A DNA stretch of 64,000 nt, taken from positions 1,426,001-1,490,000 of the forward strand of contig NZ_JAMXOF010000001.1 of the NCBI RefSeq assembly GCF_024055595.1. Direction: 5' to 3'. A model generated the notes under the pieces. The model searched no databases and was not told the origin of the DNA. It was given only the letters and a program-made list of their open reading frames with translations. Positions 1 through 9,900 of the stretch are shown in pieces. Numbering within the stretch: position 1 is the stretch's first letter; each line of letters opens with the position of its first letter. The stretch comes from Mucilaginibacter aurantiaciroseus. GTDB taxonomy: Bacteria; Bacteroidota; Bacteroidia; Sphingobacteriales; Sphingobacteriaceae. A program made the position numbers and the translations under genes.

Positions 1-548
1 CTGTAGTTTTGTTGGGGCTGATATTTATGCCCACATCCAACCAGTTCATCAAACGTTTTCAAACGGCCTTTAAACCATCAGACGATGCCTCGTTTAATGT
101 ACGTGCCGAAAACCAGAAGCGCATTAAACCGTATATACTTTCTCACCCTATTGGGGGCGGTTTAGGGTCGGTAGGGATCTGGGGAAGGCGTTTTGCGCCA
201 AACTCGTTCCTGGCAAAGTTCCCACCCGATAGTGGTTACGTACGTGTGGCTGTAGAGATGGGTTATGTGGGTTTGATACTGTTTTGCTTACTGATGTTTG
301 TGATCTTAAAAACTGGGATCAACAATTATTATCTCATCAAAAATCCCGAACTTAAAATTTACTGTTTGGCCATGATATTGATCATATTTGTGTTTAATAT
401 TGGTAATTATCCACAGCAGGCATTAGTGCAATACCCGTCAAACATTTTATTTTATCTTGCAAGTGCATTACTAAGCGTTACCTTGCGGATAGACAAGCAG
501 GAGCAAAAAGAACAAGCTGATAAACAACGCGCCGAATTAAGCGCCTGA
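1..548 (+). CDS. O-antigen ligase/polymerase-like membrane protein, 3' fragment
   Basis: The reading frame is open to the left edge, so the gene begins outside the window and only about 180 C-terminal residues are seen. The visible part has a loop with SHPIGGGLGSVG and PDSGYVRVAVEMGYVG, followed by a hydrophobic segment, another near GNYPQQALVQYPSN and a basic, glutamine-rich tail. This layout (large periplasmic loop, then closing membrane helices) is typical of the Wzy_C/O-antigen ligase family, which polymerises or transfers polysaccharide repeat units at the outer face of the inner membrane. It is followed 11 nt later by an acyltransferase and then a flippase and glycosyltransferase, supporting a role in exopolysaccharide or O-antigen synthesis. 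Polymerase versus ligase cannot be decided from the fragment. Confidence 0.75.
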   Translation, partial: VVLLGLIFMPTSNQFIKRFQTAFKPSDDASFNVRAENQKRIKPYILSHPIGGGLGSVGIWGRRFAPNSFLAKFPPDSGYVRVAVEMGYVGLILFCLLMFVILKTGINNYYLIKNPELKIYCLAMILIIFVFNIGNYPQQALVQYPSNILFYLASALLSVTLRIDKQEQKEQADKQRAELSA

Positions 549-559
549 AAACATTATAG

Positions 560-1174
560 ATGTCGTTACTAACAGTAGTAAAATCAAACCCGCGTTTAAA
601 AAGTTTTGTACATTGGATGATTGTGCAATCGAGGCGCTCTGCACCAAGGTTGTGGGTAAAATGGTTTGTTAACCCGTTTATTCATACGCGTGGTAAAAGA
701 TCGATAGTTAGTTTTTATTCCAGATTGGATATTTTTCCTTTTAACCATTTTAAGCTTGGCGCATACAGCGTTATAGAAGATTTTGCAGTAATAAACAACG
801 GTGTTGGCGATATCATTATTGGCGAACATACCGGCATCGGCCTTAGCAATATTTTAATAGGCCCGGTAACTTTAGGTAATTACGTTACTTTGGCTCAGCA
901 CATCGTACTATCGGGGCTTAACCATGGTTTTGAGGATGTTACAGTGTCAACCCGCCTTCAAAAAGTGGTCACCAAACAAATTACCGTTTGCGACGATGTT
1001 TGGATAGGCGCCAACAGCGTTATTACCGCCGGCGTAACTATTGGTAAGCACTCGGTAATAGGCGCGGGCAGTGTGGTTACCAAGGATATACCCGAATATT
1101 GTGTGGCGGTGGGTAACCCGGCAAAAATTATAAAAAAATATAATTTTGAAACCGCTACTTGGGACCGTGTTTAG
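560..1174 (+). CDS. Hexapeptide-repeat acyltransferase (LbetaH family)
   Basis: A 204-residue protein with hexapeptide turns (IGEHTGIG, IGPVTLGNYV, VWIGANSVITAGVTIGKHSVIGAGSVV) that form a left-handed beta helix, ending in AVGNPAKIIKKY, the usual close of WbbJ/maltose-acetyltransferase-like enzymes. The histidine in SGLNHGFED lies where the catalytic His of this family is found. Such enzymes transfer acetyl or another acyl group from CoA to a sugar. The N-terminal 60 residues are basic and hydrophobic and less typical. It sits 11 nt after the Wzy-like gene and 14 nt before the flippase, so O-acetylation (or N-acylation) of a surface polysaccharide or its precursor is the likely job. The exact acceptor is unknown. 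Confidence 0.88.
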   Translation: MSLLTVVKSNPRLKSFVHWMIVQSRRSAPRLWVKWFVNPFIHTRGKRSIVSFYSRLDIFPFNHFKLGAYSVIEDFAVINNGVGDIIIGEHTGIGLSNILIGPVTLGNYVTLAQHIVLSGLNHGFEDVTVSTRLQKVVTKQITVCDDVWIGANSVITAGVTIGKHSVIGAGSVVTKDIPEYCVAVGNPAKIIKKYNFETATWDRV

Positions 1175-1188
1175 CCGTATAAAACAAT

Positions 1189-2532
1189 ATGCCCAACTTA
1201 AAAAAACTTGTAAATAAGCATACCATATCGTTAGCGACAAGTGCGGCCATGCCTGTTATAGGGATGCTTGTGCTCTCGTTAATGGCGCATAACCTACCTG
1301 CGGCCGATTTTGGCAATTACATATTTCTGCTAATCACCATCTTATTAGCCGATACTTTCAGAAACGGTTTTGTACAAACATCCCTTATAAAGTTTTACGC
1401 GGGTACCAGCAAAAAAAAGGCATTTGAAGTAGCGGGTTCGGCTTGGTACGTGGGCTTGATGCAGGCGGGCGTTTTTGTAGCGATTGATGCCATAGTTTAC
1501 CTTGTTTATCGGAGCAAAAGTGTAAATGCCGAAACCACCATACAATGGTTTGGCATTATTTATATGACAACACTCCCTGCCACCATTGCCTCGTACATTT
1601 TACAGGCAGAAGAAAAGTTTGGGAGGATGCTGATCTTACAGGTAATTAATCAAGGCTTGTTCCTTGTGCTGATACTCACACTAATTTTTCTGCATAAGCT
1701 ATCATTCCAAACAGCGGTTTACGCCTATTTCGCAGGTAGTGCAGTAACATCATTGTTCACCATTTTTAATGGTTGGTCCAAGATCCGTACCCTAAAATAT
1801 CGTACCAAAGAAACCGTAAGAAAACTTGCCCACTTTGGGAAATTTAGCGTGGGGACATCTATCAGTTCGTACTTATTACGCAGCTCAGATACATTCATTA
1901 TTAAAATAATGTTTAACCCGGCGTTGCTGGCGGTTTACTACATCCCGCAACGTTTAATGGAGATCTTTGAGATACCTATGCGTGCAGGTGTTGCTACCGC
2001 GATGCCCGAGTTATCTGCGGCGGTACACAAAGGAAACCAAACCGACGTAGCAAATATCATGAAACGCTATGCCGGGATGCTTACCGTAGCACTTATACCA
2101 ATAGCGGTTGTTGCTTTTTTAATAGCAGGGCCGGTTATAACCATACTTTTTGGCAAGCAATACCAGGATACCGAAGCCGTAAATATTTTCCGACTGTTTA
2201 TGTGCTATGTGATGCTGATGCCTATCGACAGGTTTTTTGGAATCACACTGGACATCATCAACAAACCGCACCTTAACATGTTAAAGGTTATTTTGATGCT
2301 AATCGTAAACATAACCGGCGATTTTATCGGGATCTTTATATTCCATAGCCTGTACGCCGTTGCTATCGCATCATTATTCACCTTCTTTTCCGGGGCGATA
2401 TTTGGTTACTGGGCATTAAAAAAACATTTACATTTCACCATTAGGGATATGTTTAGTTTAGGTTATGCCGAATTAAAAAGCATTGTGAGCCATTTACTGG
2501 AAAAAACTAAAACAGAAAAGGCAGAAGTTTAA
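1189..2532 (+). CDS. Wzx-like polysaccharide flippase (MOP superfamily)
   Basis: A 447-residue, strongly hydrophobic protein with about 12 predicted membrane helices. The N-terminal pattern (SLATSAAMPVIGMLVLSLMA followed by LPAADFGNYIFLL) matches the polysaccharide biosynthesis/MATE-like flippase family, in which the first helix is followed by a short segment with a conserved FG-x-Y. These proteins flip undecaprenyl-linked repeat units across the inner membrane. The charged C-terminus (KTKTEKAEV) is cytoplasmic-like. Position between the acyltransferase and glycosyltransferase, with gaps of only 14 and 16 nt, supports a single polysaccharide operon. A lipid-linked substrate is inferred from family and context. 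Confidence 0.88.
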   Translation: MPNLKKLVNKHTISLATSAAMPVIGMLVLSLMAHNLPAADFGNYIFLLITILLADTFRNGFVQTSLIKFYAGTSKKKAFEVAGSAWYVGLMQAGVFVAIDAIVYLVYRSKSVNAETTIQWFGIIYMTTLPATIASYILQAEEKFGRMLILQVINQGLFLVLILTLIFLHKLSFQTAVYAYFAGSAVTSLFTIFNGWSKIRTLKYRTKETVRKLAHFGKFSVGTSISSYLLRSSDTFIIKIMFNPALLAVYYIPQRLMEIFEIPMRAGVATAMPELSAAVHKGNQTDVANIMKRYAGMLTVALIPIAVVAFLIAGPVITILFGKQYQDTEAVNIFRLFMCYVMLMPIDRFFGITLDIINKPHLNMLKVILMLIVNITGDFIGIFIFHSLYAVAIASLFTFFSGAIFGYWALKKHLHFTIRDMFSLGYAELKSIVSHLLEKTKTEKAEV

Positions 2533-2548
2533 TTATCATTAAAACAGC

Positions 2549-3736
2549 ATGAGTATCATCGTATTTATTCTTTCGCTAATTTTTGCACTCTTATTTATTT
2601 ACCTGGGTGTTTACAGTCTGTACTTGTTTGTATTTTCGGTTTCAGGGAAACTGGTCAAACAGAAAACCCCTCCTGCCGCTACATCGTTCAGTAAATTCGT
2701 CATTTATATTTGCGCTTACAAAGAGGATGCTATTATCCTAAGTTCGGCCGCGCAGGCCTTGACTATAGATTACCCAAAAGATAAATTCCACGTTTGCGTT
2801 ATTGCAGATTCGATGCAGCCCGAAACCATTGAGCAGCTAAAAACGATGCCTTTACAAGTAGTAGAGGTTGTGTTCGAAAGCAGTACCAAATCTAAAGCTC
2901 TGCACGCGGCCATAGCTGCCACGCACGAGGACTTTGATGCCGCCGTAGTATTTGATATAGACAACGTTGCCGCACCCGACTACCTGCACCAGATTAACAA
3001 TTACCTGCACAATGGTAACCGCGTTATACAAGGCCATCGCGTAGCAAAAAACACTGAAACCCCTGTTGCCATATTAGATGCCATTAGCGAAGAGATCAAC
3101 AACCATATCTTCCGCAAAGCGCAGCAGGTATTCAAACTATCGGCAGCCATTATAGGCTCTGGTATGGTGCTAGAGTATAAATTATTTAAGGAAACCATGG
3201 CGCAAATTGATGCCGTTGGTGGTTTTGATAAAGAAATGGGCCTTGTGCTTACCCGCCAAAAGATCCACGTTGCTTACGCCGACAAGGCCTTTGTTTACGA
3301 TGAAAAAGTAAGCAACCCCGAGGTGTTCAAAAAACAACGCCGCCGCTGGTTATCTGCCCAGTTTAACTTGTTTAAAACTTATGGATTAACAGGCTTTACG
3401 GAACTATTCGCCCGTGGTAACTTCGACTACTTTAACGAGATTTACCAAACCGCCATTTTGCCCCGTATATTAATGTTGGGGTTAATGCCGTTTATGCTAT
3501 TGGTATCGTTAATAACGCCGGGTATAGGCCCAAGCTGGCAAATGTGGCTTATCGCAACAGCTTTATGTTACGTTGGTATATTAGTTGCAGTACCAGGTCA
3601 TTTTTTTAACAGTAAATTGCTCGGCGCAATGCTTAAAATACCGTTGATATTTTTCGCGATGCTGGCCTTGCTGTTCAAATTAAAGGGTGCGAACAAGAAA
3701 TTTATTCACACCCCGCATAACCCGGGCACAAATTAA
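2549..3736 (+). CDS. Membrane-anchored family 2 glycosyltransferase
   Basis: A 395-residue GT2 enzyme with one N-terminal membrane helix (residues 1-30), a cytoplasmic GT-A domain, and two or three membrane helices at the C-terminus. The catalytic signatures are visible: FDIDN (metal- and nucleotide-binding Asp cluster), GGFDKEMG (acceptor-site acid region) and KKQRRRW (QxxRW motif of processive or hyaluronan/cellulose-synthase-like enzymes). It would add sugars to, or polymerise, a surface glycan. It is the last gene of the tightly spaced polysaccharide operon (16 nt after the flippase); a 115-nt gap with a -7-like box separates it from the NRPS gene. Sugar specificity cannot be read from the sequence. 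Confidence 0.9.
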   Translation: MSIIVFILSLIFALLFIYLGVYSLYLFVFSVSGKLVKQKTPPAATSFSKFVIYICAYKEDAIILSSAAQALTIDYPKDKFHVCVIADSMQPETIEQLKTMPLQVVEVVFESSTKSKALHAAIAATHEDFDAAVVFDIDNVAAPDYLHQINNYLHNGNRVIQGHRVAKNTETPVAILDAISEEINNHIFRKAQQVFKLSAAIIGSGMVLEYKLFKETMAQIDAVGGFDKEMGLVLTRQKIHVAYADKAFVYDEKVSNPEVFKKQRRRWLSAQFNLFKTYGLTGFTELFARGNFDYFNEIYQTAILPRILMLGLMPFMLLVSLITPGIGPSWQMWLIATALCYVGILVAVPGHFFNSKLLGAMLKIPLIFFAMLALLFKLKGANKKFIHTPHNPGTN

Positions 3737-3829
3737 TTACATAAGTGTACAAGGGTTGCGGAAATAGCAGTATAAAAATGGGGAATTTGCTGCCCGATGC
3801 GTTAATTTTAACCAATAGATTTATAAATT

Positions 3830-3837
3830 TAGTTTTG
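3830..3837 (+). promoter_or_regulatory. Candidate -7 box (TAGTTTTG) of the NRPS gene
   Basis: Matches the Bacteroidota TAnnTTTG consensus and lies 14 nt before the NRPS start codon, in the only sizeable gap of this region. No convincing -33 TTG is seen at the expected spacing. Confidence 0.35.
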
Positions 3838-3851
3838 GGGTTTTAATAAAT

Positions 3852-6479
3852 ATGGAAGTAGTATTAAATAATACGACAGTAGATTACCCAAAAGATAAGC
3901 CGCTTCACAGCCTTATCGAGGATAGTGCTGCAAAGCATCCAGATAACGTTGCGTTAAGGTTTCATGATACCTCGCTTACCTATACCCAACTTAATAATAC
4001 TGCCAACCAGCTGGCTCAGGTACTAATTAACAAAGGCGTTAAAATCGGCGACATCATTGGTATTGCGCTTGACCGTTCAACCGAATTGGTTATTGCACTT
4101 TTAGCTGTATTAAAAAGCGGCGCTGCATACGTACCGCTTGATCCTGAGTACCCGAAAGACCGCATCGAGTTTATGCTCGATGACTCAGCAGCAACTATAT
4201 TAATTACATCCACAAAACACAAAGGCCACTTCGCATCAAACACCACCGAGGTTTTAATTGAAGAGGCACTGTCCGCATCAAAAAACCATCCGGTTGAAAA
4301 TCCAACAGTAGCTGTTACCGGCCAAAACCTGGCTTACGTGCTGTACACATCAGGCTCTACTGGTAAGCCAAAGGGCGTGCAAATAGCGCATCATAGTTTG
4401 GTGAACCTGATGTACAGTTTCCAAGAAACACCGGGCATCACATCAAAAGATATCACATTGGCTGTTGCAACCATTTCGTTTGATATTGCAGGTATAGATA
4501 TTTACCTGCCTTTATGCTGCGGCGCGCAGATCATCATGGCCGATTCTATTACTGCAAAGGATGGTCGTGCTTTACTGGATATCGTTCGCAACGAAAGCGT
4601 TAGCATTCTGCAGGCCACACCTTACACCTGGCGCATGATGCTGGAGGTTGGCTGGACGGAACCACTACCTTTGAAAGTGTTTTGTGGTGGCGAAGCATTA
4701 GCGAAGGACCTGGCCGAAAAGCTGATCCCGCTTTGTAAAGAACTTTGGAACCTTTATGGCCCTACTGAAACTACCATCTATTCCGTAATTAAACACGTTA
4801 CCGACCCTAATGATATTACCATTGGCTGGCCTGTTAATAATACGCAGGTCTACATCCTTGATGAGGAAAAGAACAACCTCACCAATGGCGAAATTGGCGA
4901 GATCTTTATTGGTGGCGTGGGCGTAGCATGGGGCTATTTAAACCGCCCCGAATTGACCGCGGAACGCTTTATAAACAACCCCTTTTCGCCCGGTGAAAGT
5001 ATTTACCGTACCGGTGATTTAGCCAAGCTAAAACCCGATGGCGACATCGTATATCTTGGCCGGATAGACCACCAGGTGAAGGTTCGTGGTTACCGTATTG
5101 AGCTTGGCGAAATAGAACACAACCTGGGAAAACAGGAAGGCATTAAACAAGCCATTGTTGTTGCCCGCGAAGACACCCCGGGTATCCCCCGGTTGGTGGC
5201 TTACATAGTTTTAGAATCGGGAAAAACCGGCATCCCCGAAAAAAGCATCCTTGATAAATGGGACGATGCCTTGCTTGCCGTATTGCCTGAGTATATGATG
5301 CCCGATGATTATGTGCTGATGGATGTTATCCCATCTACACCAAATGGTAAAATAGACCGCAAAGCCCTGCCAAAGCCAGATTACAGCCATATAAACCGTT
5401 CCGATAAATATGTTGCCCCGCGTACCAGTAACGAAAAACTGGTTACTGATATTTGGGAAGAACTGATGGGGCTTAACAAAATAAGCATCTTCGATAATTT
5501 CTTCCAGTTAGGTGGCCGCTCGCTAATTGCCGTTAAAATAATGGCCCGCTTAGAGCATGAAACCGGCAAACGTTTACCGCTGGCTACCTTATTTGAATAT
5601 TCGACCGTTGAAAAACTGGCCGCCCGTTTAGAGATCGATGCCGAGGCTATTACTTGGGATTCGTTAGTCCCGATAAAGCCACAAGGCAACAAAATGCCGC
5701 TGTACATAGTACATGGTGCTGGCTTAAATGTGCTTTTATTTAACGCGCTTGCCATGAATATGGACGATGAGCAACCTGTTTACGGCCTACAGGCAAAAGG
5801 TTTAAATGGCGTTGATGAACCGCTTGATGTGATGGAAGAGATCGCTGCCAATTATGTGGAAGAGATCATCAACCATGACCCGGTTGGCCCTTATGCAGTC
5901 GCGGGATACTCTTTAGGCGGATTGATAGCCTATGAGATGGCCAAGCAAATGCTGGCTATGGGTAAAGAATTAAAGATGCTGGCCATGTTTGATACCTACG
6001 CGGATCAAACCCAAAAATTCCACTCGCCATTAAGGCGTGCCATTGATAACGGCTGGCTGTTTATCAAACAGGTGGCCTATACCCCTGTATTATTTTTACA
6101 AGACCCAAAACGCACCGTTGAATATAAAAGCCGCGAGGTTGGACGCAGGGTTCAAAAGATCTTTAAGAATATCTTCCCCGACAAAATTAAGAAAAAAGAA
6201 GGATTTTCAGCCTACACTGATGATATCCACGACAGGAGCCTTACCGCGCAAAAGAATTACCTTTTAGAGCCGGTAGATGTAACCATTGAGCTTTTCCGGG
6301 CCAAAAAGAAAACCTTTTACATGAAAGATTTTAAATTTTTAGGCTGGAAACCATTCGCCCTAAAAGGAGTAAACGTTCACGATATTCCCGGCGAACACAA
6401 TACCGTCTTCGCCCCACCAAATGATAAGCAATTCGCCAAGGTTTTGCAGGAATGTTTGGATAAAGCTAACCGGGATTAA
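3852..6479 (+). CDS. Single-module NRPS: adenylation - carrier - thioesterase
   Basis: An 875-residue protein with three domains. Adenylation (about 15-520): LYTSGSTGKPKGV near residue 163, NLYGPTETTIY, YRTGDLAKLKPDGD, GRIDHQVKVRGYRIELGEIE and NGKIDRKALP with the catalytic A10 lysine. Carrier (about 530-610): DNFFQLGGRSL, with Ser557 as the predicted phosphopantetheine site. Thioesterase (about 625-870): GYSLGG with Ser687, an Asp in the FDTYAD region and His849 in PGEHNT. There is no condensation, epimerisation or reductase domain, so the protein can activate one amino or aryl acid, load it on itself and release or transfer it, but cannot by itself make a peptide bond. No other NRPS, PKS, Sfp or MbtH gene is seen within the window. 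The polysaccharide operon immediately upstream suggests a possible role in decorating a glycan, but that is inference. Confidence 0.93.
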   Translation: MEVVLNNTTVDYPKDKPLHSLIEDSAAKHPDNVALRFHDTSLTYTQLNNTANQLAQVLINKGVKIGDIIGIALDRSTELVIALLAVLKSGAAYVPLDPEYPKDRIEFMLDDSAATILITSTKHKGHFASNTTEVLIEEALSASKNHPVENPTVAVTGQNLAYVLYTSGSTGKPKGVQIAHHSLVNLMYSFQETPGITSKDITLAVATISFDIAGIDIYLPLCCGAQIIMADSITAKDGRALLDIVRNESVSILQATPYTWRMMLEVGWTEPLPLKVFCGGEALAKDLAEKLIPLCKELWNLYGPTETTIYSVIKHVTDPNDITIGWPVNNTQVYILDEEKNNLTNGEIGEIFIGGVGVAWGYLNRPELTAERFINNPFSPGESIYRTGDLAKLKPDGDIVYLGRIDHQVKVRGYRIELGEIEHNLGKQEGIKQAIVVAREDTPGIPRLVAYIVLESGKTGIPEKSILDKWDDALLAVLPEYMMPDDYVLMDVIPSTPNGKIDRKALPKPDYSHINRSDKYVAPRTSNEKLVTDIWEELMGLNKISIFDNFFQLGGRSLIAVKIMARLEHETGKRLPLATLFEYSTVEKLAARLEIDAEAITWDSLVPIKPQGNKMPLYIVHGAGLNVLLFNALAMNMDDEQPVYGLQAKGLNGVDEPLDVMEEIAANYVEEIINHDPVGPYAVAGYSLGGLIAYEMAKQMLAMGKELKMLAMFDTYADQTQKFHSPLRRAIDNGWLFIKQVAYTPVLFLQDPKRTVEYKSREVGRRVQKIFKNIFPDKIKKKEGFSAYTDDIHDRSLTAQKNYLLEPVDVTIELFRAKKKTFYMKDFKFLGWKPFALKGVNVHDIPGEHNTVFAPPNDKQFAKVLQECLDKANRD

Positions 6480-6911
6480 GGGGATTTGCAGGATTAAATG
6501 GATTTTCTTTGCCATACAATTAGTTGCAGGATTATGAGCCCTTTGAACGGAACAATAACCTCAAAATGCGGCATAGCGTAACACACAGTTAGCATTGTAA
6601 CTATAAAGCACCAACTTAAATCAGGGTGTTACCAAGTCGCGACTTTTCTTTGGTTACATTCTTTTGAGAGAAAAGAACGGCGAAGCCCTCTTGAGTGCCA
6701 AAACAAATTAAACAGATTACGAAAAACGTGACATCCCCTAACAATTGATATTGCTCATTACCACACCTAACGAAGAATTGGCCCACGGTTATATGCTTCA
6801 CTATGTTACCCATGACAAATTCAAGGCGCAATAACGTGAGCAAATATATTTTCCCGGATATGCTAATCTGCCAAAATTTTTATAAATTCATTGCAATTTA
6901 CCAGCCTGTCT
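6480..6911. repeat. Non-coding gap with a probable dispersed repeat (about 6630-6700)
   Basis: About 430 bases without a believable gene. Around 6635-6700 the sequence has a compact inverted repeat (TTCTTTT/AAAAGAA at 6659-6677) embedded in a GC-mixed stretch unlike the AT-rich flanks. From general experience of Sphingobacteriaceae genomes, similar 'tcgcgacttttctttggtta' stretches recur between genes; this is recollection, not a search result. An opposite-strand frame of 75 codons crosses it but has no supporting features. Confidence 0.4.
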
Positions 6912-9900
6912 ATGAATTACTTTGCAAACCTTTTTCGTTCACGAAGGGGACAGATCATCGTATCTGTATCATTAATATTAATTGCTTTAGTCATTTTTTT
7001 TGCACGACAACACCAGCGCAACAAGCAGCTAAAGGTTGATGCCGCGTTTAGCAAATACATCGAATCGTACACCACGGGGGTTATCTCCAAACAAAGCACC
7101 ATCCGCATCAAACTGGCCGGCGAGGTACAGGTTTCGCACGCGCAAAACGAGGAACTGAAAGAAGGCATTTTCAATTTTTCGCCATCTGTAAAAGGCAAAG
7201 CTTACTGGATAGACGACCGTACCATCGAATTCCGCCCGGCAGCGGCAATGGATATCGACAAAAAATACACCGCAAATTTTAACCTCGGTAAGATCATCAA
7301 AGTAGACGGCGATTTCGAGCACTTTAAGTTCGGTTTCCAAACCATTAAGCCAGATTTTAGTATAACGTTCGCCGGCCTGCAAAGCGAAAGCGCCACGTCA
7401 GGCCAAAACATGAAGCTGATAGGGAATATCCAGACCGCTGATAGCGAAGACCAGTCGGCGGTAGAAAAACTGCTTGACGTAAATTATGATAGTCCTGTAA
7501 AAGTAAGCTGGCAGCATAATTCGGTAGCTAAATCTCATCAATTTACCATCACCAAAATAACCCGTACCACAACGGCAAAACCGCTTACCGTAAATTGGGA
7601 TGGCGATAAATTGGACATTGATAAAAAAGGCAACCAGGAGTTTCGCGTGCCCGCTCTTGGTGAGTTTAAAGTAATAGATATAAAAGCCGTACAGGATAAC
7701 GACCAGTATGTGTCCGTCCAATTCTCGGACCCTATTATGGTTGGACAGGAATTGAGTGGATTGATCGGCATTAACAATTCATCCGACCTTGCCTACACTA
7801 TCGACGGTAGTATTGTAAAAGTTTACGCTCCTGAGCGAATGCAAGGCAACTTCAGCGTTTTTGTAAATGAAGGTGTGCAGGATATTTACCACCGCAAAAT
7901 AAAAACAGCCTTTACAGCCAACGTATTTTTTGAGAACCGCGAACCGGCGGTTACTATCCCCGGCAAAGGCGTGATCCTACCAGATTTGGGTAAACTGATG
8001 ATGCCTTTCGAAGCGGTTAATCTTAACGCCGTTGACGTTACCATCATCAAAATTTACGAAAATAATGTTCCGCAATATTTCCAGAATAATGGCTTTGACG
8101 GTGGTTACGAATTACGCCACGTAGGTAAACCCATCGTACAGAAAACTATCCGTTTAGATACCGATAAAGGCCTCAACCTTACCAAAAAGAACCGCTTTAT
8201 GCTGGATGTTGACCAGTTGATGCGTGCCGAGCCGGGCGCTATTTACCGCGTTATTATAGGGTTCAGAAAAGATTACTCGCTGTACAACTGCAGTGCGGGC
8301 AAACTTGTCGCCAAAAGGGGTGACGGCGAATACGACAATGAAGGCGGGGAATATACCGGTGATAACCTGAGTAAAATAAACGACGAGGACGATGAATTTT
8401 GGAAGCGTTATGACAACTATTATCCCGAAGGCTACAACTGGCAGGAACGCAACGACCCATGTACCGAATCGTACTTTAGCAAGCAGCGCTGGGCCACGCG
8501 TAATATTATCGCTTCAAACATTGGGCTGATAGCAAAACGCGGTAACGATAACATCATGACCATCGCAGTCACTAACATCCTGAGTGCCGAGCCCATGAGC
8601 GGCGTTGAAATGGAATTGCTGGATTACCAAAAACAGGTGATCTTTAAGACCAAATCTGACGGTGACGGGATGGCTACTTTCAGCATGAAACGGAAACCAT
8701 ACTTATTGGTAGCAAAAAAAGGCAAAGAACGTGGTTATTTAAAACTGGATGACGGCAGTTCCCTCCCGCTCTCCCGCTTTAATGTAGGCGGCGAGCAAGT
8801 GCAAAATGGTTTAAAAGGTTTCCTTTATGGCGAACGTGGTGTATGGCGTCCCGGCGATTCTATCTTTACGACATTTATTCTGGAAGATAAACTGAAAACC
8901 CTGCCGGCAGATCACCCGGTTGAATTTGAATTGTACAATCCTAACGGGCAACTGTACCAAAAGCTTACCCGCACAAGTTCTGTGGATGGTTTCTATAGCG
9001 TCCACGTTGCTACGGAAACATCTTCCCCGACAGGTAACTGGAACGCACGAGTAAAAGTGGGTGGCGCAACTTTCGAAAAGAAGATAAAGGTGGAAACCAT
9101 TATGCCGAATCGCCTCAAATTAAAACTTGATTTTGGCGGGGCTTCTGAACTGACCAAAGGCAGCGGTACTAAAGGCATATTAAGCGCGCAATGGCTCTTT
9201 GGGGGTTTAGCGCAAATTTTAAAAGCCAAGGTAGATGCTTTCCTGTCATCACAAACAACCAGCTTTAAGGGCTATGAAGATTATAATTTTGATGACCCTA
9301 CCCTCGCCTTCAACACCCAAACACAAACCGTTTTTGAAGGTAAGCTGAACGAAAATGGCATGGCATCTGTTAACACCAACATTAATGTAGAAAAACAAGC
9401 GCCGGGACAATTACGAGCCAACTTTGTGGTGAAAGTATTTGAGCCGGGCGGTAATTTTAGCTTGCAGCAGGCCAGTATGCCATATAACGTTTACGATGGT
9501 TACGTGGGCATTAAAACGCCAAAAGGCAGCGACATGAGCGGCATGCTGGTGACCGATAAAACCCACGTAATTGAGATTGCCGATGTTGACACCAAAGGCC
9601 TTTGCTTTACAGGCAGCCGCAGTGTTGAGCTGGAACTTTACAAAATACAATGGCGCTGGTGGTGGGACGAAACCGGTAACGAACTAAGCAACTTTACGCA
9701 AGACCGTTACAACAAGCTCATTAAAACTGAAACCGTACAATTACAGAACGGCAAAGGCAAATGGAACCTAAAAATTAACCAGGCAGATTGGGGCCGATAC
9801 CTTATCCGTATTAAAGACCCGCAAACCGGTCACAGTACAGGTAAAATAATTTATGCCGATTGGCCAAACTGGTCGGAACGGTTACAGAATACCGACCCTA

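Noticed and set aside
1..6479. Full biosynthetic gene cluster with the NRPS as core
   Set aside because: Only one loading-type module is present and the flanking genes are for glycan assembly; no tailoring or transport genes for a peptide product are seen.
6616..6843. Reading frame of 75 codons on the minus strand
   Set aside because: It passes through a repeat-like block and has no start signal, no recognizable domain and no conservation clue.
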